Source of the DNA: Larix kaempferi
Lineage: Eukaryota > Streptophyta > Pinopsida > Pinales > Pinaceae
Direction: 5' to 3'
Length of the DNA stretch: 64,000 nucleotides
Assembly: GCA_027924585.1 (NCBI GenBank)
Contig: BSBM01000190.1
Coordinates: 3,296,501-3,360,500, forward strand
The translations under genes and the position numbers were made by a program. The notes beneath the pieces are model-generated. The model was not told the DNA's origin, ran no database searches, and worked only from the letters and a program-made list of their open reading frames with translations. This document shows positions 23,044 to 34,265 of this stretch, in pieces (position 1 is the stretch's first letter; every line of letters begins with the position of its first letter).

Positions 23044-26000
23044 ATGTTGCTTGAGGAAGCCCTCACACAGCAGAGGAACAAGAGGATGGATAATTTTGCG
23101 CAAATCCTTCGGCGACTACCAACAAGCGACACATCTTCCTCGAGCGGAGGCGCCGCCCCCTTCAAGGTATAAATCAACTTCGATATTCCTATATTTGAAG
23201 GACAGATAGATGCAGATGCTGTAGATAAGTGGTTGAATCTACTAGAAGGCTATTTTTCTGTCCATAACTTTTCGAATAAAGAAACGATTACTTTTGTGCT
23301 CCTCAAAGCCGTTCCCCATGTCAAAGATTGGTGGGAAACATTCTGCGAGCAAAAGGACACAGAAGAAGCCTCATTATTTTTCAGTCACGGCCACCTGGGA
23401 ATCCTTCAGGGATGCTATTAAGGAACAATACTACCCTGTTGGAAGTTATGATGACTTGTATACCAAATGGACGACACTGCGACAAGAAAGAGACCAAGCA
23501 GTGCCAGAGTTCACAAATATCTTCCATACCTTGCGCACCAAGCTGGGTATCAAAGATTCAGAGCAACATCTGGTGCTCAAGTATCACGGTGGTTTGCATA
23601 GATACATCCAGACTGAAATGGAATTTCTGGACATCTCTTCCTTGGGCACGGCCTACCGATATGCCGTCAAAATCGAGCAGAAGCTCAAACAAAAGACGCA
23701 GCAATTTGGGCCTGGGAACCCTTCACAGCAAAAGACAGGAAAGGGCGGCCCCAACCCACAGAATAAAGGACAGAGCAAAGATGGACAGTATCAGGACAAC
23801 CAGTCCAAGCCGCAAGCAAAGAAGGACACCGAAAAAACAAAGAAAGATACCGGGAAGTGGTGCGACTTCCATAAGAGCCGTTGGCATAACACTGCTGATT
23901 GCCGCTCAAAGCAGTCATTGGTGGCCGAAGTGAAAGCATCTGAATCAGATGTGGGTTCTAACTCTGAGTCCGAACCAGAAAGGGGAAGATGGATCATTGA
24001 CACGAAACCCAGTGCCACCATTGCTACCACCAAGCTCCAGCCTGATGAACCAGACGAGCCAGAAGAAGGAGAACGCCTCTTCCATTCACAGATGTGGGTA
24101 AAAGGCACCCCGCTGCACTTCATCTTTGATAGCGGTAGCCAGAAGAATCTCATCTCATCAGAGGCTGTCAAGCACCTGGCCCTGCCGACAATGCCGTAAC
24201 CACAACCCTACACCATTGGATGGCTCCACAAAGGAAGCGATCTCCGCGTCAGCCAACAGTGCCGACTACCATACGGCATTAAGCCCTTCAAGGATGAGGT
24301 ATTGTGTGATGTTTCTCCTCTCGAAGTTTCAGATGTTCTTTTGGGACAACCTTATTTATGGAAACGTCATGCTGTATATGAGTCTAGGCCTCATAGTGTT
24401 ATTATTTCTTTGAACAGGAAATTGTACAGGATACCCAAGGCAGTCCCTCCTAGTGCTATTTCCTTGATCTCTGCCAAGCAATGCAGGAAGGTCATCTCTC
24501 AGACCGGGAAATTTGTCTTCTTCGTGATTCGCTCTCAAAGTGAAAGAAAGATCGTAGCCACATCTCGGGCCTCCATGACCGATCTATCCACACAACAGAA
24601 GCAAGTGGATAAGGTGGTGGAAGGATACTCATATATCTTCTCCTCTCTGACTGGGGTACCTCTGCACTGCCAGGTCAAGCATCCCATCGATCTGACCCCA
24701 GGCGCACCGCTACCCAATGGGCCATTCTATCACTGCTCTCTGTTGGAAAATGAGGAGATCAAGAGGCAGATCCAAGAATTGCTCCACAAGGGGCACATCC
24801 ATCCCAGTTCATCACCTTGTGGGAGCCCAATCATGTTGGTGCAGAAGAAAGATGGGACCTGGCGACTCTGCATTGATTACCGGGCCCTGAATAAAATCAC
24901 TGTATGTAACCGGTACCCGATTCCCCGAATCAACAACCTCCTTGATCAGCTCATGGGGGCCAAATACGTCAGTAAGATTGATCTGAAGTCTGGCTACCAC
25001 TAGATCCCAATAGAACAGACAGATGTATGGAAGACTGCCTTCAAGTCAAAAGAAGGTCTTTTTGAATGGTTGGTCATGCCTTTTGGTTTGACAAATGCTC
25101 CAACACTTTTATGAGGATGATGGACGATATCCTACAACCTTTCACCAACAATTTTGCAGTGGTGTATCTGGATGACATCCTCATCTACAGCAAGACTTGG
25201 GAGGAACACTTGCAGCATATTCAGCAGGTTCTGCACACCCTACAGAAGCACAAACTATATGCAAACTTGGAAAAATGCTCCTTCGGCATGGACAGGGTCC
25301 ATTACTTAGGCTACATCGTTGATCGACATGGTGTGCATGTGGACCCATCCAAGATCCAGGTCATCCGTGACTGGCCAGCCCCAACCACACTCACTGAACT
25401 TCAGAGCTTCTTGCGCCTCGTCAATTTCTATCGCCGGTTCGTGCTAGGATTCTCTCATATCGCATGGGCCCTCAGCCAAGTGACCAGGGGTGGTGGTAAG
25501 GAAAAATTTGTGTGGGGCCTTTCCCAACAACAATCCTTCGATGACTTGAAGAAGTGTTTGTGCTCATCATCGATAATCTCATTACCGAACCTGCAACATC
25601 CCTTTGAGATCGAGACAGATGCTTCAGATTATGCTGTGGGCACCATTCTCACTCAACACGGCCACCCCGTGGCATATCATAGTGAGACACTATCAGATGC
25701 TGTCCGCAAGTACCCTACCTACGACAATGAAATGCACTCCATTGTACAAGCCTACTGCCAGTGGAGACATTACATTCTTGGGAAGGAGACAGTCATCCAC
25801 ACTGATCACAAGCCACTACAGTTCATGTAGATGCAAGGAAAGTTGTAGAATGACAACCATCAGAAGTGGTCAACATATTTACAGCAGTTCCACCTCAACA
25901 TCAAATATAAAACAGGGAGTACCAACCGAGTTGCTGACTGCCTCAGACGACCTCTAGTCGCGGCACTTACCACGGTGCTAGACTCTTGCGGCCACGAGAC

Positions 26001-27482
26001 CTTCGGATGGCCCCACCTCTATGAGACAGACCCTGACTTCTCCGCCACCTATCAAATGTTGGGCACCAACTCAGTGGTTGCTAATTTCCATCTTTAGGAC
26101 AGGTTGTTGTGTCATCTGGGCCATCTCTGCGTTCCATCAAGCGAGCGCACGAAGCTGATTTGGGAAGCTCACTACAGTCGGGTGGCAGGACACTTTGGCG
26201 TCAAAAAGACAGTGGTAGTGTTGCAGAAACATTTCTACTGGCCGAAACTTTGACTGGATGTCAGCAAGTATATCAGATCCTACACCGCTTGTGCTATTGC
26301 CAAACCGACCACTAAGAAACAGGGCCTATACACCCCTCTGCCTACTCATGACAGGCCATGGGAATCCATCTCAATGGACTACATGTTGGGCCTCCCGTCC
26401 ACCAAGAGGGGAATGACTGTGTTTTTGTGGTTGTTGATCGCTTTTCCAAGATGGTGATTCTAGCCGCTTGCAAGAAGAACATCACAGCAGAAGCCACTGC
26501 CAAGCTCTTCTTTGAACAAGTATGGGTACATTTTGGGATCCCACAGACCATTATCTCATACTGTGACAGTCAGTTCCTCAGCTCATTCTGTTCAAGCCTC
26601 TGGTCACTGTTGGATACCAAGCTCACCAAATTCACTTCCTTCCACCCCCAGACCAATGGACAAATGGAGGTCATCAACCGGATGGTCGTACATATCCTGC
26701 GCATGTACAATTCAACACACCCCTGCACATGGGATGAGAGTCTCCCCTATGTCCAACATAGCTACAACCGAGCCCTGCATAGCTCAACTGGCCACAGCCC
26801 CTTTCAGGTGGGGTTGGGATTCCAACCATTGGGCCCCATGGATGTTGCACTTCCCCCTACGACCACCTCGGCCGACTCATCCCCAGAAGCTGACAAAGCC
26901 GCCCAGTTCATTGAATGGATCCAGCATATCCGCCAACAGGTTTAGGATATTCTACAGAAGTTTAATGCCAAGTACAAGCAGCACCATGATCAACATCGGG
27001 TGCCACATAAGTTTCAGGTGGGCGACAAAGTTTGGTTGCATTTGCAGAAAGAATGCCTTACAGGGCCCCATCGAAAGCTTCTCCCACTCCATTATGGGTT
27101 GTACACCATCACCAAGGAAGTGGGTGACAATGCTTTTGAGCTCAACATTCCCCCCTTCCTTGGTCTGCATCCAGTCTTCAACGTGGCTCTCCTTCGGCCA
27201 TATTTCCCATCACTATTAGACACCTCAGAGATAGCAGAGAAGTTGACACCAACAAAGCTCAACCCTGACTGCCTACAACAAGCATCCAGTGATCATATTG
27301 CAAAACACACAGATCAAGGGCACTCGACATCAAAGGATCCAGCTTTATTGAGTTGTCAAAGCAGGGCAACTCTTGCACCAAGGCAAGTGGCTCACCAGAG
27401 GACAAATTTAGCAGAAATTTCCTCATCTAATGGGGGAACTCAACGCAATGGAGACCATTGCTTCCTAAGGAGGGAGGATTGA
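23044..27482 (+). pseudogene. Gypsy gag-pol polyprotein, frameshifted and interrupted
   Basis: Gag begins near 23044. IPIFEG...VDKWLNLLEGYF (23175-23255) reads in one frame, and a shift near 23395 leads to WESFRDAIKEQYYPVG. A zinc-knuckle-like CDFHKSRWHNTADC lies at about 23860. Protease has FDSGSQKNLIS (about 24125). RT has [16 protein letters not shown] (about 24850), KIDLKSGYH followed by a TAG at 25001, and after a one-base loss near 25100 VVYLDDILIYSKT (about 25160). RNase H has ETDASDYAVG (about 25614) and HTDHKPLQFM followed by a TAG at 25828. Integrase has HYSRVAGHFG (about 26170), then SYTACAIAK where the first zinc Cys appears changed to Tyr, and FHPQTNGQMEV (about 26640). GDKVWLHLQ and NVALLRPYF follow at 27024-27200. 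No chromodomain can be made out. It cannot be translated as one protein. Confidence 0.95.
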
Positions 27483-28102
27483 TCCAGGTGGATATTGGTG
27501 GCCACCCACCTTTCCAACTGGCTCAAAACAGTTTTATGGCAATTTTGGTATTGTACTATTTTTAGCAGTTTTTTGGGTCCTGAACTTCCAGGGCCATTTT
27601 GAGGCCCTAAATGTCCTTTTTTGGCGATTTGGGGGGCCAAATGGTTTCTAATGAAACCCTTTTTGCCCTAGTCAAAATTTGTAAATCTCGGATAGACCTT
27701 TCCAATGGGCTACCGAGTGCCCCAAACGGAGATCGTATGCAAAAGTTACGACCTCGGGAAGTTGATGTACTAACTTACCCAAACGGGGCCCACATGACTT
27801 TTGGCGCTTCATCTCCTAGGGTTAGGTTTTTGAATGTCTAGGGTTTTTGACATTGTTGTTTATTGTAAAAGGCCTTGAGAGCCTCATTGTAACCATATTC
27901 TTGCGAAATGAGTGTAGCCGTCACATCTCTTCTCAGAGATAAGCCGCCACCATTCCAGCAAGCTTGTTTTCCGCTGCATTTTACAGTTCTAGCTTATTTC
28001 CTTATCGAATAGAAAACCAGTTTTACTGTATCTCTGCTATTTTGTGTTAAGCATCTGATAATAATCTGTATTCATTTCGTTCTGCTCATAAAATCCGGAT
28101 CA
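27480..28102 (+). repeat. 3' LTR of gypsy element
   Basis: It starts TGATCCAGG after a purine tract and ends GGATCA, followed by the target repeat TTGTA. It is the same length as the 5' LTR. Confidence 0.95.
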
Positions 28103-28107
28103 TTGTA

Positions 28108-28200
28108 GGTCCTGAGAGTCTGGTTTCAAAGAAGATACAGAGAGCTTCGACCTGTTTGTGATTGAATGTAACCTCTCTTTATAAAAAATAAAAAAAAATA
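28108..28200 (+). mobile_element. 3' end of LINE-like element copy 1, continued after the gypsy insertion
   Basis: The sequence resumes after the TTGTA duplication and ends in an A-rich tail (AAAAAATAAAAAAAAATA, about 28182-28200), as expected for the 3' end of a retroposon. Directly after it begins copy 2 of repeat R. Confidence 0.55.
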
Positions 28201-28646
28201 TTTGTCCCGAAACGTGCGATTTTCATTCAGAAATGGGAAACCTTTTAAGGTGAAAAGTTCAATGTCTATAATATTCAATCCTAGTTTGAATAAAAATTTT
28301 ATCAGTTCTTGTATATTTTTTGATACAGTATGAAGAATATCTATCTTTCTACATAAATAATTGTAATAGTTTCCAAATGAGGCATGAATTCTCTATAATC
28401 TGTATAGGCACAACTTACTTACACAATAGTAACTAGTAAACGGTTTATTCTACATCACCGTAGTAATTATCCCCAAATGCCTAGAGGCTCGTGGACGTTC
28501 CAGATGCTTGACATTTGCTCGCCCGACTAGGTTGATAGACAGACTAGAAGGATTGAAACAAAATATAAATTTTTTGGGCTAAGATCACATCAAACGATAT
28601 CCGTAGGAACATCCATCCCACTCTGAAAACTATGCCCCATATGTTC

Positions 28647-31600
28647 TCATTGTGCCTTAATTGCTGCAAGGCCCTTCTCGTTTATTATAATTTTTTCTTC
28701 TTTCCATCCTTGCCTTGGTGGCCATTCCAATATGATGTTATTTACATTGATCATCATATTTTATTCTGCACCAACAACCCATTTTTTCTTTCTATCTAAG
28801 AATTTTTTGAACAAGACCTTCAGATCCTTCGATGCTCTTATTGGATTCCACCATTGCACCTCTACTTTGTAAGACCCAGCAGTACTAGCATCTGAATCAT
28901 GATAAATATTAACAATGTCCCTACCCAAACAGATTGCATAATATGGCTCTGGTGATTGCACAATGACCATTTGTCCTTTTACAACATCCACTCTTGGAAT
29001 GAATTCATCTCTAGGCTTGTTGCATACTAGTCCAACATAGAAATCCTGCAAAGCATGAACATTTTCCTTTAAATAGGCATCCATAATTTCATGTTCAGAT
29101 CTTGTAGGTTCACTACTATGAATATCATATATTGTCGATGGACAAAAGTTAGTTGATGACTGATCAACACTCTCAAAGGGACTATCCAAAGCTTTATATA
29201 CAACATCCCAATAATTTCACTTGGGATGCCAAAATTGTTCACCTCCCTTCTCAATCCATCGATTCCATAATGAAATATATGTTTCTATTCCTTTTTTTAT
29301 TTCGTCAATGTTCGAAGGTATTTTTTATTGCATATTTAATAACCTAGGTTGTCCCACCGACAAGTCTACGCTAACATATGGAAATGACCACCAGAGATGA
29401 ATAGGAGACGACCAAGCCTCATCCCGAAGTGATTCCCTCCATTGCATGACTGGAATGTTATCTATGAGATGAAATTTAAAAAAGGACCATTTTTTGATAC
29501 CGATGATCTTGGAATTTCCACCCCAAAGGTGGGGTTTCACAAAACTTTTAAAATCGTAAAGTTCATCAATTATATAAGAGACATAGAAATTTTTATCTTC
29601 ACATGTCCTTTACGTATCCATAATTTCCGAGAGTGAAAATATATCATTGCGCATCAGTTTTACTGATAACCTTCCATAAGTTCCATCTATGTCTTCATGG
29701 GTGTGTTCGACCAGGAGGAATCCAACTTCAACTATCTCGAGCACTCTCCTTGCTGTTAAAAGAGATAAAAATGCAAATACAAAGTGATTTATGTTATCTC
29801 CTGAACAATTATCCATTCGCAACAACAATACGGGTGGTAGTTTTCTATTTGGCATGCATTGATTAGTACCATCAACACACAATATATCATCTTGCATTAC
29901 ATCTTATCTGTATATCAAACACTTTTCATATGACTCTGATTGCAATAAAGCATCATGCAATTGGTGCTTAGATGTTCCTCCTTTGTAGAGAAAATCACCA
30001 TATTTATCAACCACTGGTTCTTCAAGACACTTCAAGCATTTATCCAAGGATGTCACAGTGAAATTCGATCCCATCTCTAAAAACAAGAGGTTGACATGGC
30101 CAAAAACCCCACTCTTGTGCCCATGAGTCAACATTCCAGTCCATGATATGGGAAGATTCATAACATTACTAAAATATTTTTCCTTCTTACCCATCCTTGG
30201 AATGGAAGTTGTTGACCTATCCATTTTTTCGTGAACAATACTCAGAAAAGTATTTGGATTTTTTTGTGAAGCTAATCTGTGAGAATAATATACTTGGCGA
30301 CAACTTGGGATCTATTTATCATGAGCTTCTTGATGTCCTCACAACCTTTCCACTTCAGCTGGATCAGTGGTCCCCTTAAGCTTATCCTGTATTGTAGTGC
30401 ACTCATTACACCTTGCAAAGGAGTTTGATTTAGAAATTTTAACATCTCGAAAATCTTCTCTCATCACCTTGCTAAAGGAGGATTGTGATACTGGAGGCAA
30501 ACCGATACTTTCGATTTCTCCATTTGCCATTTTTTGCATCAAACCATGGGACATATTAGATGGCAATAATTTCAAGGTTGTCCTTGTTCGATATTCACTC
30601 ATTAATCATGTAAGAGGCAGAGATTTGTCTGAATTCTCTTCTACAATTTTATTAATAGTAGCTACCAGTGCAGTAGTGTTTTCCCTAGATTTTTCCAAGC
30701 CACTATTACCATGCGCAAATATCACATCACCATTGAAGAACATGCTTTTATAATTGTAGAAAGTGCTCCTTTTTATCCCATGGCATTTATACCATGCATT
30801 TTGACAGATGTCTATTGTGTCTAATATCATTGTGAACATGCTTATTTTTCTGTCATCTCCTTCTTTGGCCACAAGAGTATTTGATCCCATAGAATTTATA
30901 ACATACTGTCTTCTTGAATTTCCAGTCATACTATGAAATTTATTCACACATTCAACTATATATTGAAGTGAAATTTTTGAGATACAAAGATTTGAGCAAC
31001 AATGTTCAGTGACAATTTTTGAAAGGAATGCACCCTGATCAATTCCAAGCATGTAAGGTACCGATTTTATTTCAGAAATTTTAGTTCCAGGTTGCCTCTT
31101 TATGGAATTGTATGGCCTTGTTCCATTACCTTTAACATCTATATATTCACAATGGGGAGTACCTGGAAGGACCATATGTAAAGGACATTCTTCAAAAATA
31201 TTCCAAATGTGGACCATCTCTTCGTATGTTTTATTTTTTAGTATAAGATCCAAAGGAACATCATCGAGGTCAAGAAAGTTGTTTGCAGGCCATCTTATAA
31301 GAGATCCTTCAAATACACCACAATCCTCGCAATTGCAGAATACTTTATGAACAAAAATACCAACTAACTCACTAGCCTATAGTGCTTTGAATTTTAGAAT
31401 GTCTCCCTCAAAACCAGTTGACACTATTCCCCAAGCAACATAATGTGGCTTTAAAGAACATTGGTGTATCAAGTTAACTTTCTCTCCCACAAACCTGACA
31501 TTGTGATTTTCTATTAATACTTTCAAAGTAGTTTCATATTGATTATTGTTGAAATTTCTTTCAACATAAAGCAATGTTTCTGTATTAAAATCTACGATTA

Positions 31601-32218
31601 TATTGATTGGCCATACAACAAAACCTCCACTGCTCAACCCTGGAAAACATGCCATACAAGAAAACACCACTTCATCCACCAGAATACCAAAGGAAAAGTC
31701 ACCCAAACACGTTCCCCCAATAAAATCAATCCCACTCACATTTTTTACAAAACCTATGGAAATGCAATCCTTGCATTCTGAACACTTATGTAACAACTTA
31801 ACTTTTCTCATAATAAAAGAAGATTTATTCTCAAATGTTATGATATGTTCTACACTCGGTGTAGTAGAAGCTGGTATATCATTTACCTCACTCTTGCCAA
31901 GAGCAGACCCAATCTGGTTAACGATCTCAGATACAGGCCATTGAATATAACCACCAACTACCTCTAACAATGTATCTACACCTTCTGATGGATAGAGAAA
32001 TTGAAAACTTGCATTTAAAGTCTTGGTAACATTTACAATGATACATCCATCTGAATGCTGATATTATGCAATATTTTTCTTTCTGGAAAAGAGATTCCTT
32101 CAGCAAATTTCAATCCATTCAAAAGCATGTCCATGCATTCTTGAGAACCAAAATCGATTTCATACACAATTTTTGCAATATAAAATAACATGACACATTT
32201 TTCAGAAAAAAAATCCAT
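28647..32218 (-). pseudogene. DUF7869-type transposase-like gene, single frame with nine nonsense codons
   Basis: From about 32063 down to the TGA at 28647 one minus-strand frame reads through 3.4 kb. It is broken only by stops at 31377, 30606, 30339, 30312, 29904, 29610, 29325, 29217 and 28761. A frameshift at about 32060 links it to the 5' frame 32218-32033. Order: two similar modules ending in ...WP (about 31970-31230), SIGLPPVSQSSF, CNECTTIQDKL (Cys pair), VHEKMDRSTTSIPRM, LPISWTGMLTHGH, MDNCSGDNINHFVFAFLS, VGFLLVEHTHEDIDGTYGRL, DFKSFVKPHLWG, and EVQWWNPI near the C-terminus. The DkMD, DNcsgdN and HTHeDID motifs are those I know from DUF7869 proteins of mosses, gymnosperms and invertebrates. 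Their spacing fits an RNase-H-fold DDE/D nuclease, which is inference. It lies inside repeat R with no recognised terminal repeats. Confidence 0.75.
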
Positions 32219-33179
32219 TTCATAAGCGATTTATGAAATATAAAATAACAGGAGCCTAGTAAAAATCATATTTATTTTAAACAAAGAATAATTTTTCTAC
32301 TACTATATATTATCAAATAAGTCAATTAGAAGGATCGATCGACCCTTCATTTACGAGCAAAATGTAAAAATATTTAATCTACGAAGTCTAGGCCAATAAT
32401 TCCTGACTTCCAACTTCCACTGTAAATAGTGGGTACCCGGACATCAGCTAAGTTATAACATATAAAAATTGTTTGTCCCAACTTCTGACTTCCAACAAGA
32501 AGGATTGGTCGCCCCTTCGTTTAGTAGAGAATTATGAACACCTATATCCAACAATTCACCTGTATCCAAAATGGTGATGACAAGAAGGATTGACCGACCC
32601 TTTTTGTAGTCTAGAACTACTATGAACAGAATACTGGGCACAAGAAGGGTCGACTGCCCCTTCATTTATGAGGGAATTGTAAAAATATTCAACCAACGAA
32701 GGATAGTCTGTCAATTCATGTATATCTAGAATGGTGGACACTGGAGGAATACTGAACATAGGAAGGGTCGACCGATCCTTCATTTACGAGATAAATGTAA
32801 AAATATTTAATCTACGAAGGCTATGCCGACAATTCCCGCCTTTCGACTTTCAATGAAAATAGGAGGAATCCAGATATAAGCTAAGTTATAATATATAAAA
32901 AAACATTTTCCTGACTTCAAATTTTCCGAACATAAGAAATATCAACACCTATATCCAACATTTATATCTATCCAAAATGACGAACACAAGAAATATCAGC
33001 GGACCCTTCTTGCAATCTAGAAATATTACGAAAAGAATACTGGGCAGAAAAAATGACTCCAACCCATTCATTTATGAGGGAATTTTAAAAATATTCAACC
33101 TACGAATGCTAGGCCGCCAGATCATCTATATCAAAAATGGTGAACACGAGAAGAATAATGAGCACAAAAAGGGTCAGCC

Positions 33180-33885
33180 TATTCGGATATCCACATCATC
33201 ATTTTCAGGACCTTGCATGCAATTAGGGTTTGCATGCATTTTGCATGCATCCCAGTCACCAGGTTGATGCCTCCAGCACCTTATCCACTTCATTCTAGCA
33301 CCCGAGAGCTCCTTCCATCAGAGTTTTAGCCCTCCTAGTCATGAAGGCACCCAGTTCTCACCTACTGCCATAGAAGGGTGCACTTCTTCACCTACCCACT
33401 CAGTTTACACTCAGTTAGCTCCGATTCTCCTTGATTTGAGGCTAGTTTCAATCCCGTCTGACTGTTTCACTCCGTTGGACCTCCAGATTGACTAAATGAC
33501 TTGTTCTGACTTCAGTTAAGCCTCCCATGCACCCTCCACTGAGTCTCCTTCCCTATATCAGTGCTACACACTTCAGTTACACTTGTTACACTAAGTTAGA
33601 CTCAGATTGACACCTAGATGACTGGTTCTTGTGCATTGATGACCACCACTGATTGATGATGAGGACTCCTAGTTGGAGCCAAGCTACACCATTCAGTAAT
33701 TCGAATGACCTCCTTAGTCAATTCGAATTGCTCAGTCATTATGAGATAATTGTATTGTAATTATTCACCCTTATTGGGATATTGAGCACTGATGCATGTT
33801 TTGCAGAGTTTTACACGATATTTTCTATGTTCATCTATTGTGATTGATTTACTTGTTCATTAGATCTGCTGTGACTAATTTTACA
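33180..33885 (+). repeat. 5' LTR of copia element 2
   Basis: It ends TTTTACA directly before the primer site, and the first dinucleotide is TA in place of TG. It contains CATGCAATTAGGGTTTGC and GATGACTGGTTCTTGTGC, also found in the 3' LTR. Confidence 0.95.
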
Positions 33886-33898
33886 TGGTATCAGATCC
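33886..33898 (+). promoter_or_regulatory. Primer-binding site of copia element 2 (tRNA-iMet)
   Basis: TGGTATCAGATCC follows the LTR end with no spacer. It matches the initiator-Met site for ten bases and then differs from the usual GAGC. Confidence 0.85.
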
Positions 33899-34265
33899 AT
33901 TGCAGGGACAAGATCTCTTTTCTACAAGTGTTCTACAAGGATATTTGAGTGAATTTATTCAAAATTACAAACGTTTTGGCATGAAAGATCTCAAGAGCAT
34001 TCGCTCCTGTGCATGCAAAGCATAAAAATACTTCCAATACCACTCCAGAAGCTTTAGTTTCCAATAAATCCTGGATTTAATACATTGGACCCATTCAACA
34101 TTGCTTGATCTCCAATCCCAGGTGTGATGCAACTCTAAAAGGGTGGATTGTTCGACCTCCCTGTTCTTGTATTGATTGTGATTTGCAGGTTATTGTCTCC
34201 TTCAATTGCATTCACTACCTTGCTTTGGCAAGTCTTTCTACATCAAAGTGCACTCGCTCCTAGCA

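Larger units (their letters stand above)
22248..28102 (+). mobile_element. Complete Ty3/gypsy retrotransposon
   Basis: LTRs at 22248-22870 and 27480-28102 are both 623 bp, start TGATC(T/C)AGGTGG and end GGATCA. The 5-bp TTGTA lies at 22243-22247 and 28103-28107, an exact target duplication. A primer site TGGTATCAGAGCGG follows at 22872 and a GGAGGGAGGA purine tract precedes the 3' LTR. Gag, protease, RT, RNase H and integrase are present in the gypsy order but broken. The LTRs differ by roughly 45 positions by eye, about 20 of them in one patch around 22408-22448. Confidence 0.97.

Noticed and set aside
22871-23209. Separate gene upstream of the gypsy gag
   Set aside because: It overlaps the start of gag in another frame and has no motif. 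The gag frame itself can be followed from about 23044.
28647-32063. Recoded or edited stop codons rescuing the DUF7869-type gene
   Set aside because: All three stop codons occur, nine times, and flanking elements are also decayed. Stop removal by U-to-C editing is known in plant organelles, not for such nuclear genes. Mutational decay is simpler.
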